From CAZJRB01 sp964547995 (GTDB lineage: Bacteria > Planctomycetota > Planctomycetia > Pirellulales > Thermoguttaceae): a stretch of 64,000 bases of DNA. Shown one piece after another: positions 32,696 to 41,195 of this stretch. The stretch covers positions 58,087-122,086 of the forward strand of contig CAZJRB010000005.1 of NCBI GenBank assembly GCA_964547995.1, given 5' to 3'. The notes beneath the pieces were generated by a model. The model saw only the letters and a list, made by a program, of their open reading frames with translations, searched no databases and was not told the origin of the DNA. The position numbers were made by a program, and so were the translations under genes. Position 1 is the first letter of the stretch. The number at the start of each line of letters is the position of its first letter.

Positions 32696-33073
32696 CTACG
32701 CCTTTCTCGGCCTTGCCCGCTCGTCGTCAATCGAAACCGGGGGTGTACCGAAGATGACGAACTCCAACTCCTCTCCAACGTCAGCCTCCAAAGCGTGTGG
32801 GATACCTGCCGGGATCACGACAACACTGCCGGGGCGAAGCGGCTTCACCTTCGCGTCGAGCGTGATTGTGCCGGTTCCCGAAAGCACGTAGTACACTTCG
32901 TCATAACCGGCGTGGACGTGCGTCAGCCCTTTGGTGACGTTGACAACATGGACGTTTGCAATCCCGCCCTCGCCACCGGTCACTACACGTTGAACATGAC
33001 CGAACGGACATTCAAGGGGGTCGGTTTCGTCACGATGGCGGACGAGGGGCCGTTTGGCGGGTTCATCGGGCAT
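32696..33073 (-). CDS. Cupin-domain protein
   Basis: A 125-residue single-domain cupin. Motif 1 is Thr-His-Val-His-Ala-Gly-Tyr-Asp-Glu-Val-Tyr-Tyr-Val-Leu-Ser-Gly, with two His and a Glu as metal ligands. Motif 2 is Pro-Gly-Ser-Val-Val-Val-Ile-Pro-Ala-Gly-Ile-Pro-His. Such small cupins bind sugars or metals or act as isomerases or dioxygenases; the substrate is unknown. The start at 33073 matches the domain edge. It is followed by the small zinc-ribbon gene. Confidence 0.88.
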   Translation of the reverse strand: MPDEPAKRPLVRHRDETDPLECPFGHVQRVVTGGEGGIANVHVVNVTKGLTHVHAGYDEVYYVLSGTGTITLDAKVKPLRPGSVVVIPAGIPHALEADVGEELEFVIFGTPPVSIDDERARPRKA

Positions 33074-33146
33074 GGTGCGCTTCTCCTGGTTGGCTGATTG
33101 TACTCCGACGCGTCGGAGCACGCAACGAGGATCCCCTCGTTCCACA

Positions 33147-33233
33147 CGTTCAGCGGGCGGACTTGCCCGCCGTTACGACTGGATGCCAATCGGCGACACT
33201 ATGGCAACGGCGGGCAAGTCCGCCCGCTGAACG
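33147..33233. repeat. Perfect 28-bp inverted repeat with 31-nt loop
   Basis: The left arm (33147-33174) begins CGTTCAGCGGGCGGACTTGC, and the right arm (33206-33233) is its exact reverse complement. It lies between the cupin start and the stop of the large PQQ-propeller gene, both on the minus strand. Confidence 0.93.
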
Positions 33234-33282
33234 GCATCTCATACCGCGAGTGCAAATTATGGCACAACCACAACTTCCGGGG

Positions 33283-36200
33283 CTATCTGCCGAAACACAA
33301 AATTCTGCCGTTTCTCAGCGAGAGGTAAAGCCGCCCGTCGCCCGCAGCCATGCCGTCCCAGACGGGCGGAGCATCGAGCCGCCGTTCGCTCAGGGTCTTG
33401 CCGTCGCCGCACGAGACGACCCGCAGCAGCCCGCCCTTTTCCCCCTCGAATTCCGCGTTGCAGGGAGCCGACGGATCGCTCCGATCGATCCTGTCCGGCA
33501 TCCCGCCGACGAACAGCACCTCGCCCGCACGGAGCATCGCCCTGGGACGCATCGGCAGATCGACCATCCACTTAAACTCGCCAACCGGATTCCTGAAGTC
33601 GGGCAGCGACTTCTCTTCCGCCCCGAGATCGGCCCGTTCTCGTGCGAAAAGGGCGTACTTGCCCTTCTTCCCCTTTTCTTTCTTCAACCTTATCAGGTGG
33701 CTGCGCTGCACTCCCCAAACAGTCTTGTCGCCAAGGACCATCATGAGCCCGTAGGGAACGGCGAGCGACTTGTTGTTTTTGCGACCCGAATGGGCAATCC
33801 AGGAGTACGCGATCGGGGTCCGGCTGAAATCGCCCGTGCCAAGCACCCAATGCGACCGGTGGTTCTCCGCGCCGTCCAGCAGACTGGAGGTCGAGAAGAG
33901 ATGGGGGAGCTTGTCCTCTTGCTCGACGAGTTTGCCGTCGAAGCGCACGTGTTGCATGAAGACCGATTCGCCGCCGGCAACCAGGACGTCGGTCCTGGCC
34001 CCGCTCATCGAAAAGGCATCGCTGCGGTCGGGGGCCGTGAACGTCTTGTAGTCGGTGCCGTTTTGCGAGAACTTCGCTTCCATCTTGAGCCGTTCCTCTT
34101 CCGGCGGCGGCGGGGTCGCCGTCGCGTGCCCCGTTTCGACGCGGGTCTTGCAGAGCACCTTGCCGGTGGCGGGCTCGAGGCCGTAGAGCATGATGCCGCC
34201 GTCGAGATGGGAAGATCTCCCCGCCGCGGCGTACGCAATACCGTCCTTGACGAGAACGCTGCCGTGAACCGGCCAGAGCGATTCGACCTGGTCGAACGCC
34301 ACGGCGTTGATCTTCTGCGGCGCCGCCAGAAACCGCCAGGCAAGTTGGCCGTCGGACGCCCGAAGGCAGTAAACCCATCCGTCTCTCGAACCGAACAGCA
34401 CGAGCCCCCGGTAGAACGTCGGCGGCGAATCGACGCGCCCGCCCGCCGTGAGCTTCCAGAGCACTTTGCCGCCGGCGGCATTCAGCGCACAGACGGTGTG
34501 GGCGTCGACTTGCGCAACAAATACCTTGCCGTCCGCCACCGTGATGGCACTCAAACGGCCGCCGATGTCCGCTTCCCAGAGGAGTTTCAGTCCGGAAGGG
34601 ACTTCTGCCGGAGTCGATCCGCTTCGCATGGGATCGTGCCGGTAGGTGGGCCAATCGGCGGAAAGCTGAGAGCGGAAAGCCGAAAGCTGAGACGAGGCGT
34701 CGTCATAAGCGGGGCCTCGCTGAAGCCGCGACCCCTCTTCTGCTTTCTGCTTTCTGCTTTCTGCTTTGCCGGCCAACGCCCAGAATCCGTACAGCTTCGC
34801 TTCCATGTAACATCCGCAGGAGTGCGGCGGGGCGTAGATGAGCCCGTTGCACGGCAGGACGCCGACCCGGCACGTCCCCCGAACCCAGTTGTTGCGGGAA
34901 TGGTTCTCACCCTTCAGGTCGATCATTTCGATCCCTCGCTTGCTCGTGAGGATATACCTGCCGGTCGCCTTACCGGGATAGCACCGGTTGTGATGTCCCA
35001 GGGTCCACAGCTTCTCGATGACGGGATTCTCCCGCTTGACTTCTCCGGTGCGCAGGTCCAGACCTTGAGCGAAATCGGGGCCGCACCAGACCAACCCGTC
35101 GATCACGTAGATCATGCCGGGAAAGCTCTCCAACCCGGGGCGGTAGGCGGTCTTCCACAACACGCGGCCGTCGTCGGCCGACAGCGCGGCCAGAATCCCG
35201 CCGTAATCCTTCACGGGCGGATGCGACCCGAGGTAGTCCCACTTGTCGCGGTTGAGAATCGCGGGGTCCTGCCCGCCGTAGGAGCAGAGCACGACGCCGT
35301 CGTTGACGACCAGTCTGGCCCGTGGCCAGTTGAGCCGTTTCCTCGGGCCGTCGATTTCCGGAGTGAACCGCCAGAGTTCCTTGCCCGTTTTCGCTGCAAG
35401 ACAACGGATGTCTTTGTCGGTCTTGAACAAGACCTTGCCGTCGGCGGCGGCGAGTGTCAGCGGGACGATGGCTGCGTCTTTTTCGGGCTCCCATTGCCAG
35501 AGCAACTCGCCCGTGTCCGCCCGGATCGCCACGACCTGCTTCCGGCCGTTGACGGCGAACAGATGGCCGTCGTCGATGATGACCTCTTCGACACCTTCGG
35601 TGCCCGAACAGTTGCGAATGATCTTGCCGGTTGCCGCATCCAGCGAGCTGAGCGGCTCGCCCGTTCCGAGCGGGGCATAGACCCGGTTGCCACCGGCGAT
35701 CAGTGTTCTCCACACCCTTTCCAGGCGGCGCTCGAACTTGCCGACCTTCAGCGGTTGTTTCCATAGCAACACGCCGCTTGCGGCATCGCGGGCCGCAAGG
35801 ACCCACCGGCTCGGCACCGCGATGTTCGCCGCGGTCGCCTCATCGACCATGTAGAAGATTCTCCCCTTTGCGGAGACCACGGCGCGGATGGTCGGATTGC
35901 TGCCCTTGTCGGCGTGGTGGTGGCGGGTCCATTTCGGCCCGGCCAGCCACTGCATGTGCCGCGGCGGCCCGACACGGCTGTCTTCGGCGACGCCGTTGTT
36001 GTCGGGGCCGTGAAAGTAATGCGTCCACTCGTCGATGTCTTCGGGGCGTGGTTTGACCGTTTTTGCCCACCGGCCGCCCGACTTCACGTAGGCCGTACCG
36101 CCGGGTGCCAACACCCGCACGACCTCCTCTTGCGGAACCCTGCCGAGGTCCTCGGCCACGAGCAAGTTCACGAGGTTGTCGACGTACGGCAGCCGTTCGC

Positions 36201-36561
36201 CCTCGAGTTGGTCGACCGCGACCTTGCCGTAAAGCCCCGTCTTGCGAATATTCTGCCGGGCCTTGGCGACGTTGGCGGCGTCGGTGTCCAAACCGTGGAC
36301 CAGGTAGCCGTCGCCGGCGCGCAGCGCGGCCGTCAGCTTGCCGTCGCCGCAGCCGACGTGTACGACCAGCCCGCCTTGAATGCCGGTCTCTCTGAGAATG
36401 CCGGTCGCCACCGCTCGTGAGTCAGGGTCTTCTACCGCCGCCGCCGAAGCCGTGGAAAAGGTCCACGCCAGGGCCAGCGCAGCGATAGAAAAGCAGCAGG
36501 CACACTCCGTGTGCCGTCCACGATGAAGGGAAAAACCGTGTTCTCTGCGAAATGTCCGCAT
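33283..36561 (-). CDS. Exported methyltransferase-like/PQQ-propeller fusion, paralogue 1
   Basis: This 1092-residue protein has a signal-like N-terminus (~22-42). A Rossmann-type domain (~45-165) carries a SAM-motif-I-like Val-Val-His-Val-Gly-Cys-Gly-Asp-Gly, and two PQQ/quinoprotein-like beta-propeller stretches follow (~185-600 and ~640-1090). Repeated Asp-Gly-Lys-Val-Leu-Trp-Lys and Ala-Ala-Thr/Asp-Gly-Lys units are seen. The role is unknown; related planctomycete proteins are exported. A 7-bp repeat tract (34738-34765) encodes a Lys-Ala-Glu-Ser-Arg-Lys-Gln linker near residue 603 that the paralogue at 52263 lacks. The ATG has GGAG 9 nt upstream. A SAM enzyme outside the cytosol would be odd, so the first domain may be non-catalytic. 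Confidence 0.85.
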   Translation of the reverse strand: MRTFRREHGFSLHRGRHTECACCFSIAALALAWTFSTASAAAVEDPDSRAVATGILRETGIQGGLVVHVGCGDGKLTAALRAGDGYLVHGLDTDAANVAKARQNIRKTGLYGKVAVDQLEGERLPYVDNLVNLLVAEDLGRVPQEEVVRVLAPGGTAYVKSGGRWAKTVKPRPEDIDEWTHYFHGPDNNGVAEDSRVGPPRHMQWLAGPKWTRHHHADKGSNPTIRAVVSAKGRIFYMVDEATAANIAVPSRWVLAARDAASGVLLWKQPLKVGKFERRLERVWRTLIAGGNRVYAPLGTGEPLSSLDAATGKIIRNCSGTEGVEEVIIDDGHLFAVNGRKQVVAIRADTGELLWQWEPEKDAAIVPLTLAAADGKVLFKTDKDIRCLAAKTGKELWRFTPEIDGPRKRLNWPRARLVVNDGVVLCSYGGQDPAILNRDKWDYLGSHPPVKDYGGILAALSADDGRVLWKTAYRPGLESFPGMIYVIDGLVWCGPDFAQGLDLRTGEVKRENPVIEKLWTLGHHNRCYPGKATGRYILTSKRGIEMIDLKGENHSRNNWVRGTCRVGVLPCNGLIYAPPHSCGCYMEAKLYGFWALAGKAESRKQKAEEGSRLQRGPAYDDASSQLSAFRSQLSADWPTYRHDPMRSGSTPAEVPSGLKLLWEADIGGRLSAITVADGKVFVAQVDAHTVCALNAAGGKVLWKLTAGGRVDSPPTFYRGLVLFGSRDGWVYCLRASDGQLAWRFLAAPQKINAVAFDQVESLWPVHGSVLVKDGIAYAAAGRSSHLDGGIMLYGLEPATGKVLCKTRVETGHATATPPPPEEERLKMEAKFSQNGTDYKTFTAPDRSDAFSMSGARTDVLVAGGESVFMQHVRFDGKLVEQEDKLPHLFSTSSLLDGAENHRSHWVLGTGDFSRTPIAYSWIAHSGRKNNKSLAVPYGLMMVLGDKTVWGVQRSHLIRLKKEKGKKGKYALFARERADLGAEEKSLPDFRNPVGEFKWMVDLPMRPRAMLRAGEVLFVGGMPDRIDRSDPSAPCNAEFEGEKGGLLRVVSCGDGKTLSERRLDAPPVWDGMAAGDGRLYLSLRNGRILCFGR
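34658..34765. repeat. Simple repeats inside the PQQ-propeller gene linker
   Basis: At 34738-34765 four 7-bp units of TTCTGCT occur. At 34659-34692 GGAAAGCTGAG-type units repeat. Both lie within the coding frame, in the linker between the two propeller stretches. Confidence 0.9.
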
Positions 36562-36704
36562 GTCGTCTGCTCCAGTTGTCTGGGTGGCTGAGGCCGTCCG
36601 GGTGCCGGGGCAAAGCGCAGCGGCGCCCCAGTGGGTGGCAGAGTCCGTTTAGCCCGGGCGTCGTGCCGTTTCGTTGCGGTCGGAAACCCTCTCGGGCAGA
36701 TCCC

Positions 36705-38066
36705 TCAAACCTCCTTCCACTGGCCCGGAATGGGGACGGGGAATCGGCCCTGCTCGTCCGGTTTGACGGGCACGGGGCTGTCGGCGTTCAGCTTGTCGAG
36801 GTAGTCGCAGAACCGGAAGCTCGACTGCATCATCTGGTCCCACGTAACGATTTGCCCCGTGTGGCAGGCGGCCCGGCCCATCAGCGTCGTCAGGTCCGAA
36901 TAGGCCGCGCGCTTGGCCTCGTTGTGAGGCTTATCGTTGCGGATGCTGGCGATAAAATCGTTCCATTCGTACTGCCAGGGGCTGACGGCGTCGCGCGTCG
37001 GGGTCCAGGAGATGTTGCCCTTTTCGATCCGCTGGTCCTTGAACATGTGGACGGTGGCCGCGTGGACGTTGCCGGAGAACTGGGCGGCGCACTTGGTGCC
37101 GTGGATGTACGTGGCGAAGTCGCCCCGGCACTTGTTGATCCGGCGGAAACCGCAGAATGCCTTGGTGCCGTCGGCGAACGTGTATTCCATCGAGTAGACG
37201 TCGATGTTCTGGCCGCAGTCCTGGCTGTGGGGCACGCGACCGCCCAGGCCGTTGCACTGGACGGGCCAGCCGTCCTTGATCCAGCAGCACTCGTCGATCT
37301 GGTGGATCAGGTAATCGACCATGTGGCCCGACCCGACCCAGAACAGGTGAATCCGGCCGAAGTTGAGCTGGCTCATCAGGTTGGTGGCATTCTCGCCCTG
37401 AGGTCTGAGCCAACCGGCGCCGCCGAGTCGGTTGGCGCGGACCAGCGTGATGTCGCCCATCTCGCCGTTGCGGATTTTGTCGATCAGGGCCTTGCGCGCC
37501 GGCGAGTGGCGGCACTGCAACCCGGCGGCGATCTTGGCTCCGTTCTTCTCTGCTGCCTCGCCCGCCCGCAGCACCTGGTGCAGACCGCCCGGATCGGCCG
37601 CAAACGGCTTCTCCATGAAGACGTTGATGCCCTTTTTGGCGGCATACTCGACGTGGACCGGCCGGATGTACGCCCGCGTCGTACACATGGCCACGTCGCC
37701 GGGCCGGAGCGTGTCGACCGCCTTGCGGTACGCGTCGAAGCCGAGGAACTTCCGCTCCTCCGAGACGTCGATCTTGTCGCCGAACTGCTTCTTCAGCGCA
37801 TTGTACCTCGAGGAAATCTTGCTTTCCAGCAGATCGGCCATGGTGTAAAGCTTCACCGGCCCGCTGTCGGGTACCGATAGGGCGTCCTTAACCGCGCCCG
37901 AGCCGCGCCCGCCGCAGCCGATCAGCGCCAGGCGAATCGTGTTGTCTTCTGCGGCGTGGACGGCGGGTGTCATGCCGCCGAGCATGACCGCACCCGCGGC
38001 GAGCGAGCCGCCTTGTTGAAGAAACCGTCGACGGGTGGGGTTCGGGGCGTCGTTGGATCGTGTCAT
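36705..38066 (-). CDS. Tat-exported Gfo/Idh/MocA-family oxidoreductase
   Basis: A 453-residue NAD(P)-dependent oxidoreductase. A twin-arginine signal (Thr-Arg-Arg-Arg-Phe-Leu-Gln) comes first, then a Rossmann fold beginning Leu-Ile-Gly-Cys-Gly-Gly-Arg-Gly, the Glu-Lys-Pro motif (Phe-Met-Glu-Lys-Pro-Phe) and the C-terminal substrate domain. These enzymes oxidise or reduce sugars and inositols; Tat export implies it folds with cofactor in the cytoplasm and acts outside. The start at 38066 has GAGGAA upstream. It is on the same strand as the PQQ-propeller gene downstream and the glycoside-hydrolase-like gene upstream, so a shared sugar pathway is possible. Confidence 0.92.
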   Translation of the reverse strand: MTRSNDAPNPTRRRFLQQGGSLAAGAVMLGGMTPAVHAAEDNTIRLALIGCGGRGSGAVKDALSVPDSGPVKLYTMADLLESKISSRYNALKKQFGDKIDVSEERKFLGFDAYRKAVDTLRPGDVAMCTTRAYIRPVHVEYAAKKGINVFMEKPFAADPGGLHQVLRAGEAAEKNGAKIAAGLQCRHSPARKALIDKIRNGEMGDITLVRANRLGGAGWLRPQGENATNLMSQLNFGRIHLFWVGSGHMVDYLIHQIDECCWIKDGWPVQCNGLGGRVPHSQDCGQNIDVYSMEYTFADGTKAFCGFRRINKCRGDFATYIHGTKCAAQFSGNVHAATVHMFKDQRIEKGNISWTPTRDAVSPWQYEWNDFIASIRNDKPHNEAKRAAYSDLTTLMGRAACHTGQIVTWDQMMQSSFRFCDYLDKLNADSPVPVKPDEQGRFPVPIPGQWKEV

Positions 38067-38176
38067 GTCATTTTCCTCGGTTGATGGTGTTCTCGCGAGG
38101 GCGAATTCCCGCACGCCCCCTGCCTCCATCCGTCTAATATCACGCACGGCAGGCGGCGATGTCAAGTCTTACTTTT

Positions 38177-38234
38177 GGGGTAGCCACGGTCGCCAGACCG
38201 TGGGAATTCCCACGGTCTGGCGACCGTGGCTACC
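38177..38234. repeat. R2 perfect 58-bp palindrome, copy 2
   Basis: The element begins GGGGTAGCCACGGTCGCC and is fully self-complementary about GGGAATTCCC, with no loop. It lies between the Gfo/Idh start and the stop of the glycoside-hydrolase-like gene. Confidence 0.95.
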
Positions 38235-38269
38235 CCAACTTCAAAATCCAAAATCTTACAAAGCAGTAG

Positions 38270-40879
38270 CTACTTCGCGCCAACGGTTTTCTCCCGGCGC
38301 ACGGTGTGGATTTTACCTCGCCAGGCGATCCTCGGGTCGCCAAACCCGTGGAATATTCTGACCGCATCGGCCCCGGCGAAGCTTTCCGTTTTGAGGGGGC
38401 GGACGGTAAACATTGCTCCGTCCGGGTAAGTTCGTCCGCCCCATTTCCGGGCGTAGAACGCGACGAACGACGGACCTTCGACGGCGAAGCCCCACGGCGG
38501 CAGCACCACCTGCCCGCCGAGTTCGGTCTCGATCGTCACCTCGCCGGCGCCGAAGTTGACGGTTGCCTGCGTGGCCTTGCCGCCGCTGCCGTAGGTGGCC
38601 CGGCGGAGCTTGCCGTCTTCGGACAGAAACTCCAGCTTGGTTAGACGCTGGAAGGCCGTGGCCGCGTGCAGCGGCCCGAGCACTTCGTGCGTATTCTTGA
38701 TGAACACGTCGGTCGGGTGCATCCCTTCGGCCCAGCCGCGATCGCAACGCACGAAGGCGGCCCGCGCCGGCGACTTGCCCGGCGCTGCGGGCAGGAGCTT
38801 GATCTCCGGATCGACTTGCAGCCGGCCGAGGCACACCCGCCGCTGATCGTCGCAGCCGGGCAGCCTGGCGCGAGTGCCCGCGCCCTTCGCATCGTACAGC
38901 CCGGCATAGACGTCCACCACCTTGTCCTGCAAGGCCGGCGGGATGGTGATCGTCCGCGGGGAAATCGCGACCGGTTTCCCCTTCCGCCACGCAGAAGTCG
39001 GCGGGTCCGGATCGCGGTCATCCTGGAACCGGATCTCCTCGCCCGTGCAGAAGTGTACGAAAATCCGCCAGTCGCGGTCCACGTCGCGCTGGACGTCCCA
39101 CGTGTAGCGGATGCGGAATGCCCGCTTGCCGGCCGGCTCGAGCGCAGCGATCCGCGGCTTGACGGGAACGGCGTCTCTGTCCGCCGCATCCTGCTGCCAG
39201 TACAGATGGTCGCCGATGCGGTGATAGTGCAAGGGCCGGGCACACAGCACGTGATGAGCGACGTAGTCGGCCGCCGCGCTATCGGCGTAGCCGTATTTGC
39301 CGTAGCAGATCTGGCAATCGTGGTAGACCATCTCGAAAAACGGGATCACCGTTGCACCGAGAGTCTCGGGTTTGAGATTGTGGTACGCCCGGCCCGAGAC
39401 ACCCACGTTGCCCTCGAAGAAATCGCTGTGCGGCAGCGCCCATTCCCGCCCGCACTCGCTGCCGAACAGCCCGAACAGATCGCGTGCGTAGTCCGACAGC
39501 TTGATCTTCCACGCGATGTCGGTGTTGCGGTTGACGGGGCATTTCGGATCGGCGCTCTCGCGCGGGCCCGCGGCGTAGGTCGTGTCGATGAAGTAAGACC
39601 ACGGGTCGAAGAGCCTCTTGATTGCCGGCAGGTTTTGCTCGCGCCGGGCCAGTTCGTGCTGATACGGCGCGGCGACCAAATACGCCCGGCCGCCGAGCCA
39701 GCGACCCCCTTTCTTGAGGTTACCCCGGGCGTCCTTCTCGATGTATTTCGGGTTCCAGCTCTTGGCGTCGCGGTACATGTCCTGGTAGTTGTCGTGCAGG
39801 CAGGCGACGTAACCGAGCCGCTGGATCCGCCGGACGGCGTCGGCCAGCTTCTCGTTGCCGCCGCACTCGGGGTTGGCCGGCAGGTTGTCCGGGTGGCGGC
39901 AATCGTAGCCCCCTTCGGTCCACCCGCCCAGCATGAAAAGGCAACGGTCGATCCCCAGATCGTTGCGCAGATGCTCGGCGATCCGGGCGGCCTCGTCGAA
40001 CGTCCACCGGACCTTCACCGATTCGTCCCTGGTGCTCTCCTCGTTACGCCGCCGGGCAAGACACGTCCAGAGTTTGGCGTTCGACGCGCCGACCAGCAGT
40101 TTCGCGTGCGGCTGGCGGGCGATCTTCCCGCGGAGCGTGCCGGCCGGCTTCTTGTCCTCGGCAATGCGGCGGTAGCCGGCGGCGACCGTGTTCCAGTCGC
40201 CCTTGCCCAGCGGCGTGAATCGCACGCGGCGGGCCGTCCGGCGCATCCGCAGATTCGTGGTGAGGATCTGCCGGTACGGCTTGTCCTCCGCCCGCTCCGA
40301 CCGGAGGTCTGCCCAAACGTACGCGTCGTCCCACGAGACCACCAGGCACGATCCGGACTTCACGAAGCCCAGCATGTTCATGTGGAGGCCTTCGTAGTCG
40401 CTGGTGCCGAAGGTCCGCCGGAAGCCCTTGCCGCTGTCGGCGCGGAGAAGCAACCCCTCGCGGCACGGGACCACCGCACGGCCGCCGTCCTTGTCCGTGA
40501 CGTCGAGCAGGCCGTCGCCCATGCGGATCTCGCCCGGCGATCGGGTTTCATAACGGATTTCCAGGGTTCGGCCGGCATCGACCAGCTCGAAGACGATGGC
40601 CGCGCCGCCGGTCCCCTCCAGCCGCAACGCGTTCTCTTGCACATCTGCCGATCGGAACCCGCCGGCGAACTCCTCGGCACGGCCGGCCGGCGCGTCGCCC
40701 GCGGTCGGCCAGCGGACGCCCGATCTCTTGTCCGCCAGCGACCAGCGTGCCGTTCCGGGGTCCACCTCCACCGTCATCGCGCGGCTCTCGATCCGCAGCG
40801 CCTTGCCCTGTTCGGCCGCGGCGCCCACCACGAGAATCAAGATCGGCAGAACAGGCGCGAGGAGGTGTCTCGGTCGCAC
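38270..40879 (-). CDS. Exported DUF5696/GH101-like glycoside hydrolase-like protein
   Basis: This 869-residue protein has a signal peptide (~1-26) and a large beta-sandwich-then-barrel layout. The GTG at 40879 is chosen because AAGGAG lies 6 nt upstream and gives the signal peptide. The middle third reads like a TIM-barrel glycosidase, with Cys-Leu-Phe-Met-Leu-Gly-Gly-Trp-Thr-Glu-Gly-Gly-Tyr, Cys-Leu-His-Asp-Asn-Tyr-Gln-Asp and a Tyr-Phe-Ile-Asp-Thr-Thr-Tyr strand. This resembles the endo-alpha-N-acetylgalactosaminidase-like DUF5696 group. Candidate acids cannot be assigned with confidence. It likely acts on an extracellular glycan. Confidence 0.7.
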   Translation of the reverse strand: MRPRHLLAPVLPILILVVGAAAEQGKALRIESRAMTVEVDPGTARWSLADKRSGVRWPTAGDAPAGRAEEFAGGFRSADVQENALRLEGTGGAAIVFELVDAGRTLEIRYETRSPGEIRMGDGLLDVTDKDGGRAVVPCREGLLLRADSGKGFRRTFGTSDYEGLHMNMLGFVKSGSCLVVSWDDAYVWADLRSERAEDKPYRQILTTNLRMRRTARRVRFTPLGKGDWNTVAAGYRRIAEDKKPAGTLRGKIARQPHAKLLVGASNAKLWTCLARRRNEESTRDESVKVRWTFDEAARIAEHLRNDLGIDRCLFMLGGWTEGGYDCRHPDNLPANPECGGNEKLADAVRRIQRLGYVACLHDNYQDMYRDAKSWNPKYIEKDARGNLKKGGRWLGGRAYLVAAPYQHELARREQNLPAIKRLFDPWSYFIDTTYAAGPRESADPKCPVNRNTDIAWKIKLSDYARDLFGLFGSECGREWALPHSDFFEGNVGVSGRAYHNLKPETLGATVIPFFEMVYHDCQICYGKYGYADSAAADYVAHHVLCARPLHYHRIGDHLYWQQDAADRDAVPVKPRIAALEPAGKRAFRIRYTWDVQRDVDRDWRIFVHFCTGEEIRFQDDRDPDPPTSAWRKGKPVAISPRTITIPPALQDKVVDVYAGLYDAKGAGTRARLPGCDDQRRVCLGRLQVDPEIKLLPAAPGKSPARAAFVRCDRGWAEGMHPTDVFIKNTHEVLGPLHAATAFQRLTKLEFLSEDGKLRRATYGSGGKATQATVNFGAGEVTIETELGGQVVLPPWGFAVEGPSFVAFYARKWGGRTYPDGAMFTVRPLKTESFAGADAVRIFHGFGDPRIAWRGKIHTVRREKTVGAK

Positions 40880-41195
40880 TCGAATCTCCTTTCGCTGCGA
40901 CTCCTTGACGCAGATGCTCTTGCTCCAGGGCATGGTATTGAATATAGGCAACCGCCTCCACACCGTCAAACGATGCCCGGTTTTCGCTTGCAATGGGCCC
41001 CCGGGTCGGCCATAATGGCAGACGTGTATTCCGCGTAAAACGGCAAGCGGTTTGGGCGCGGGGACATAAAGCCGCGACCGCTGGTCGCGCCCTGCGCCGC
41101 GGCGACGCGACCGGTTACGCCGTGCGCGACCAGCGGTCGCAGCTTTATATCCTGTATGGTTCCGGCTCATCCGGGTTAGGCAGCAAAGGTGCATC
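40880..41195. other. Divergent intergenic region with an R1 pair
   Basis: No gene is seen in these 316 bp. It separates the GH-like gene (minus) from the TPR-LamG gene (plus). It holds the R1 pair 41065-41149; the remainder is unique and presumably promoter sequence. Confidence 0.5.
41065..41149. repeat. R1 palindromic repeat pair
   Basis: Left copy 41065-41090 and right copy 41124-41149 are inverted to each other around a 33-bp spacer. Each has the GCGACCGnnGGTCGC-type core and an outer CATAAAGC/GCTTTATA end. Confidence 0.9.

Noticed and set aside
32956..35766. 936-codon plus-strand frame
   Set aside because: Antisense to the PQQ-propeller gene, with no domain pattern and repeat-derived N-terminus.
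38666..41038. 790-codon plus-strand frame
   Set aside because: Antisense to the glycosidase-like gene, whose minus-strand signal peptide and ribosome-binding site are convincing.
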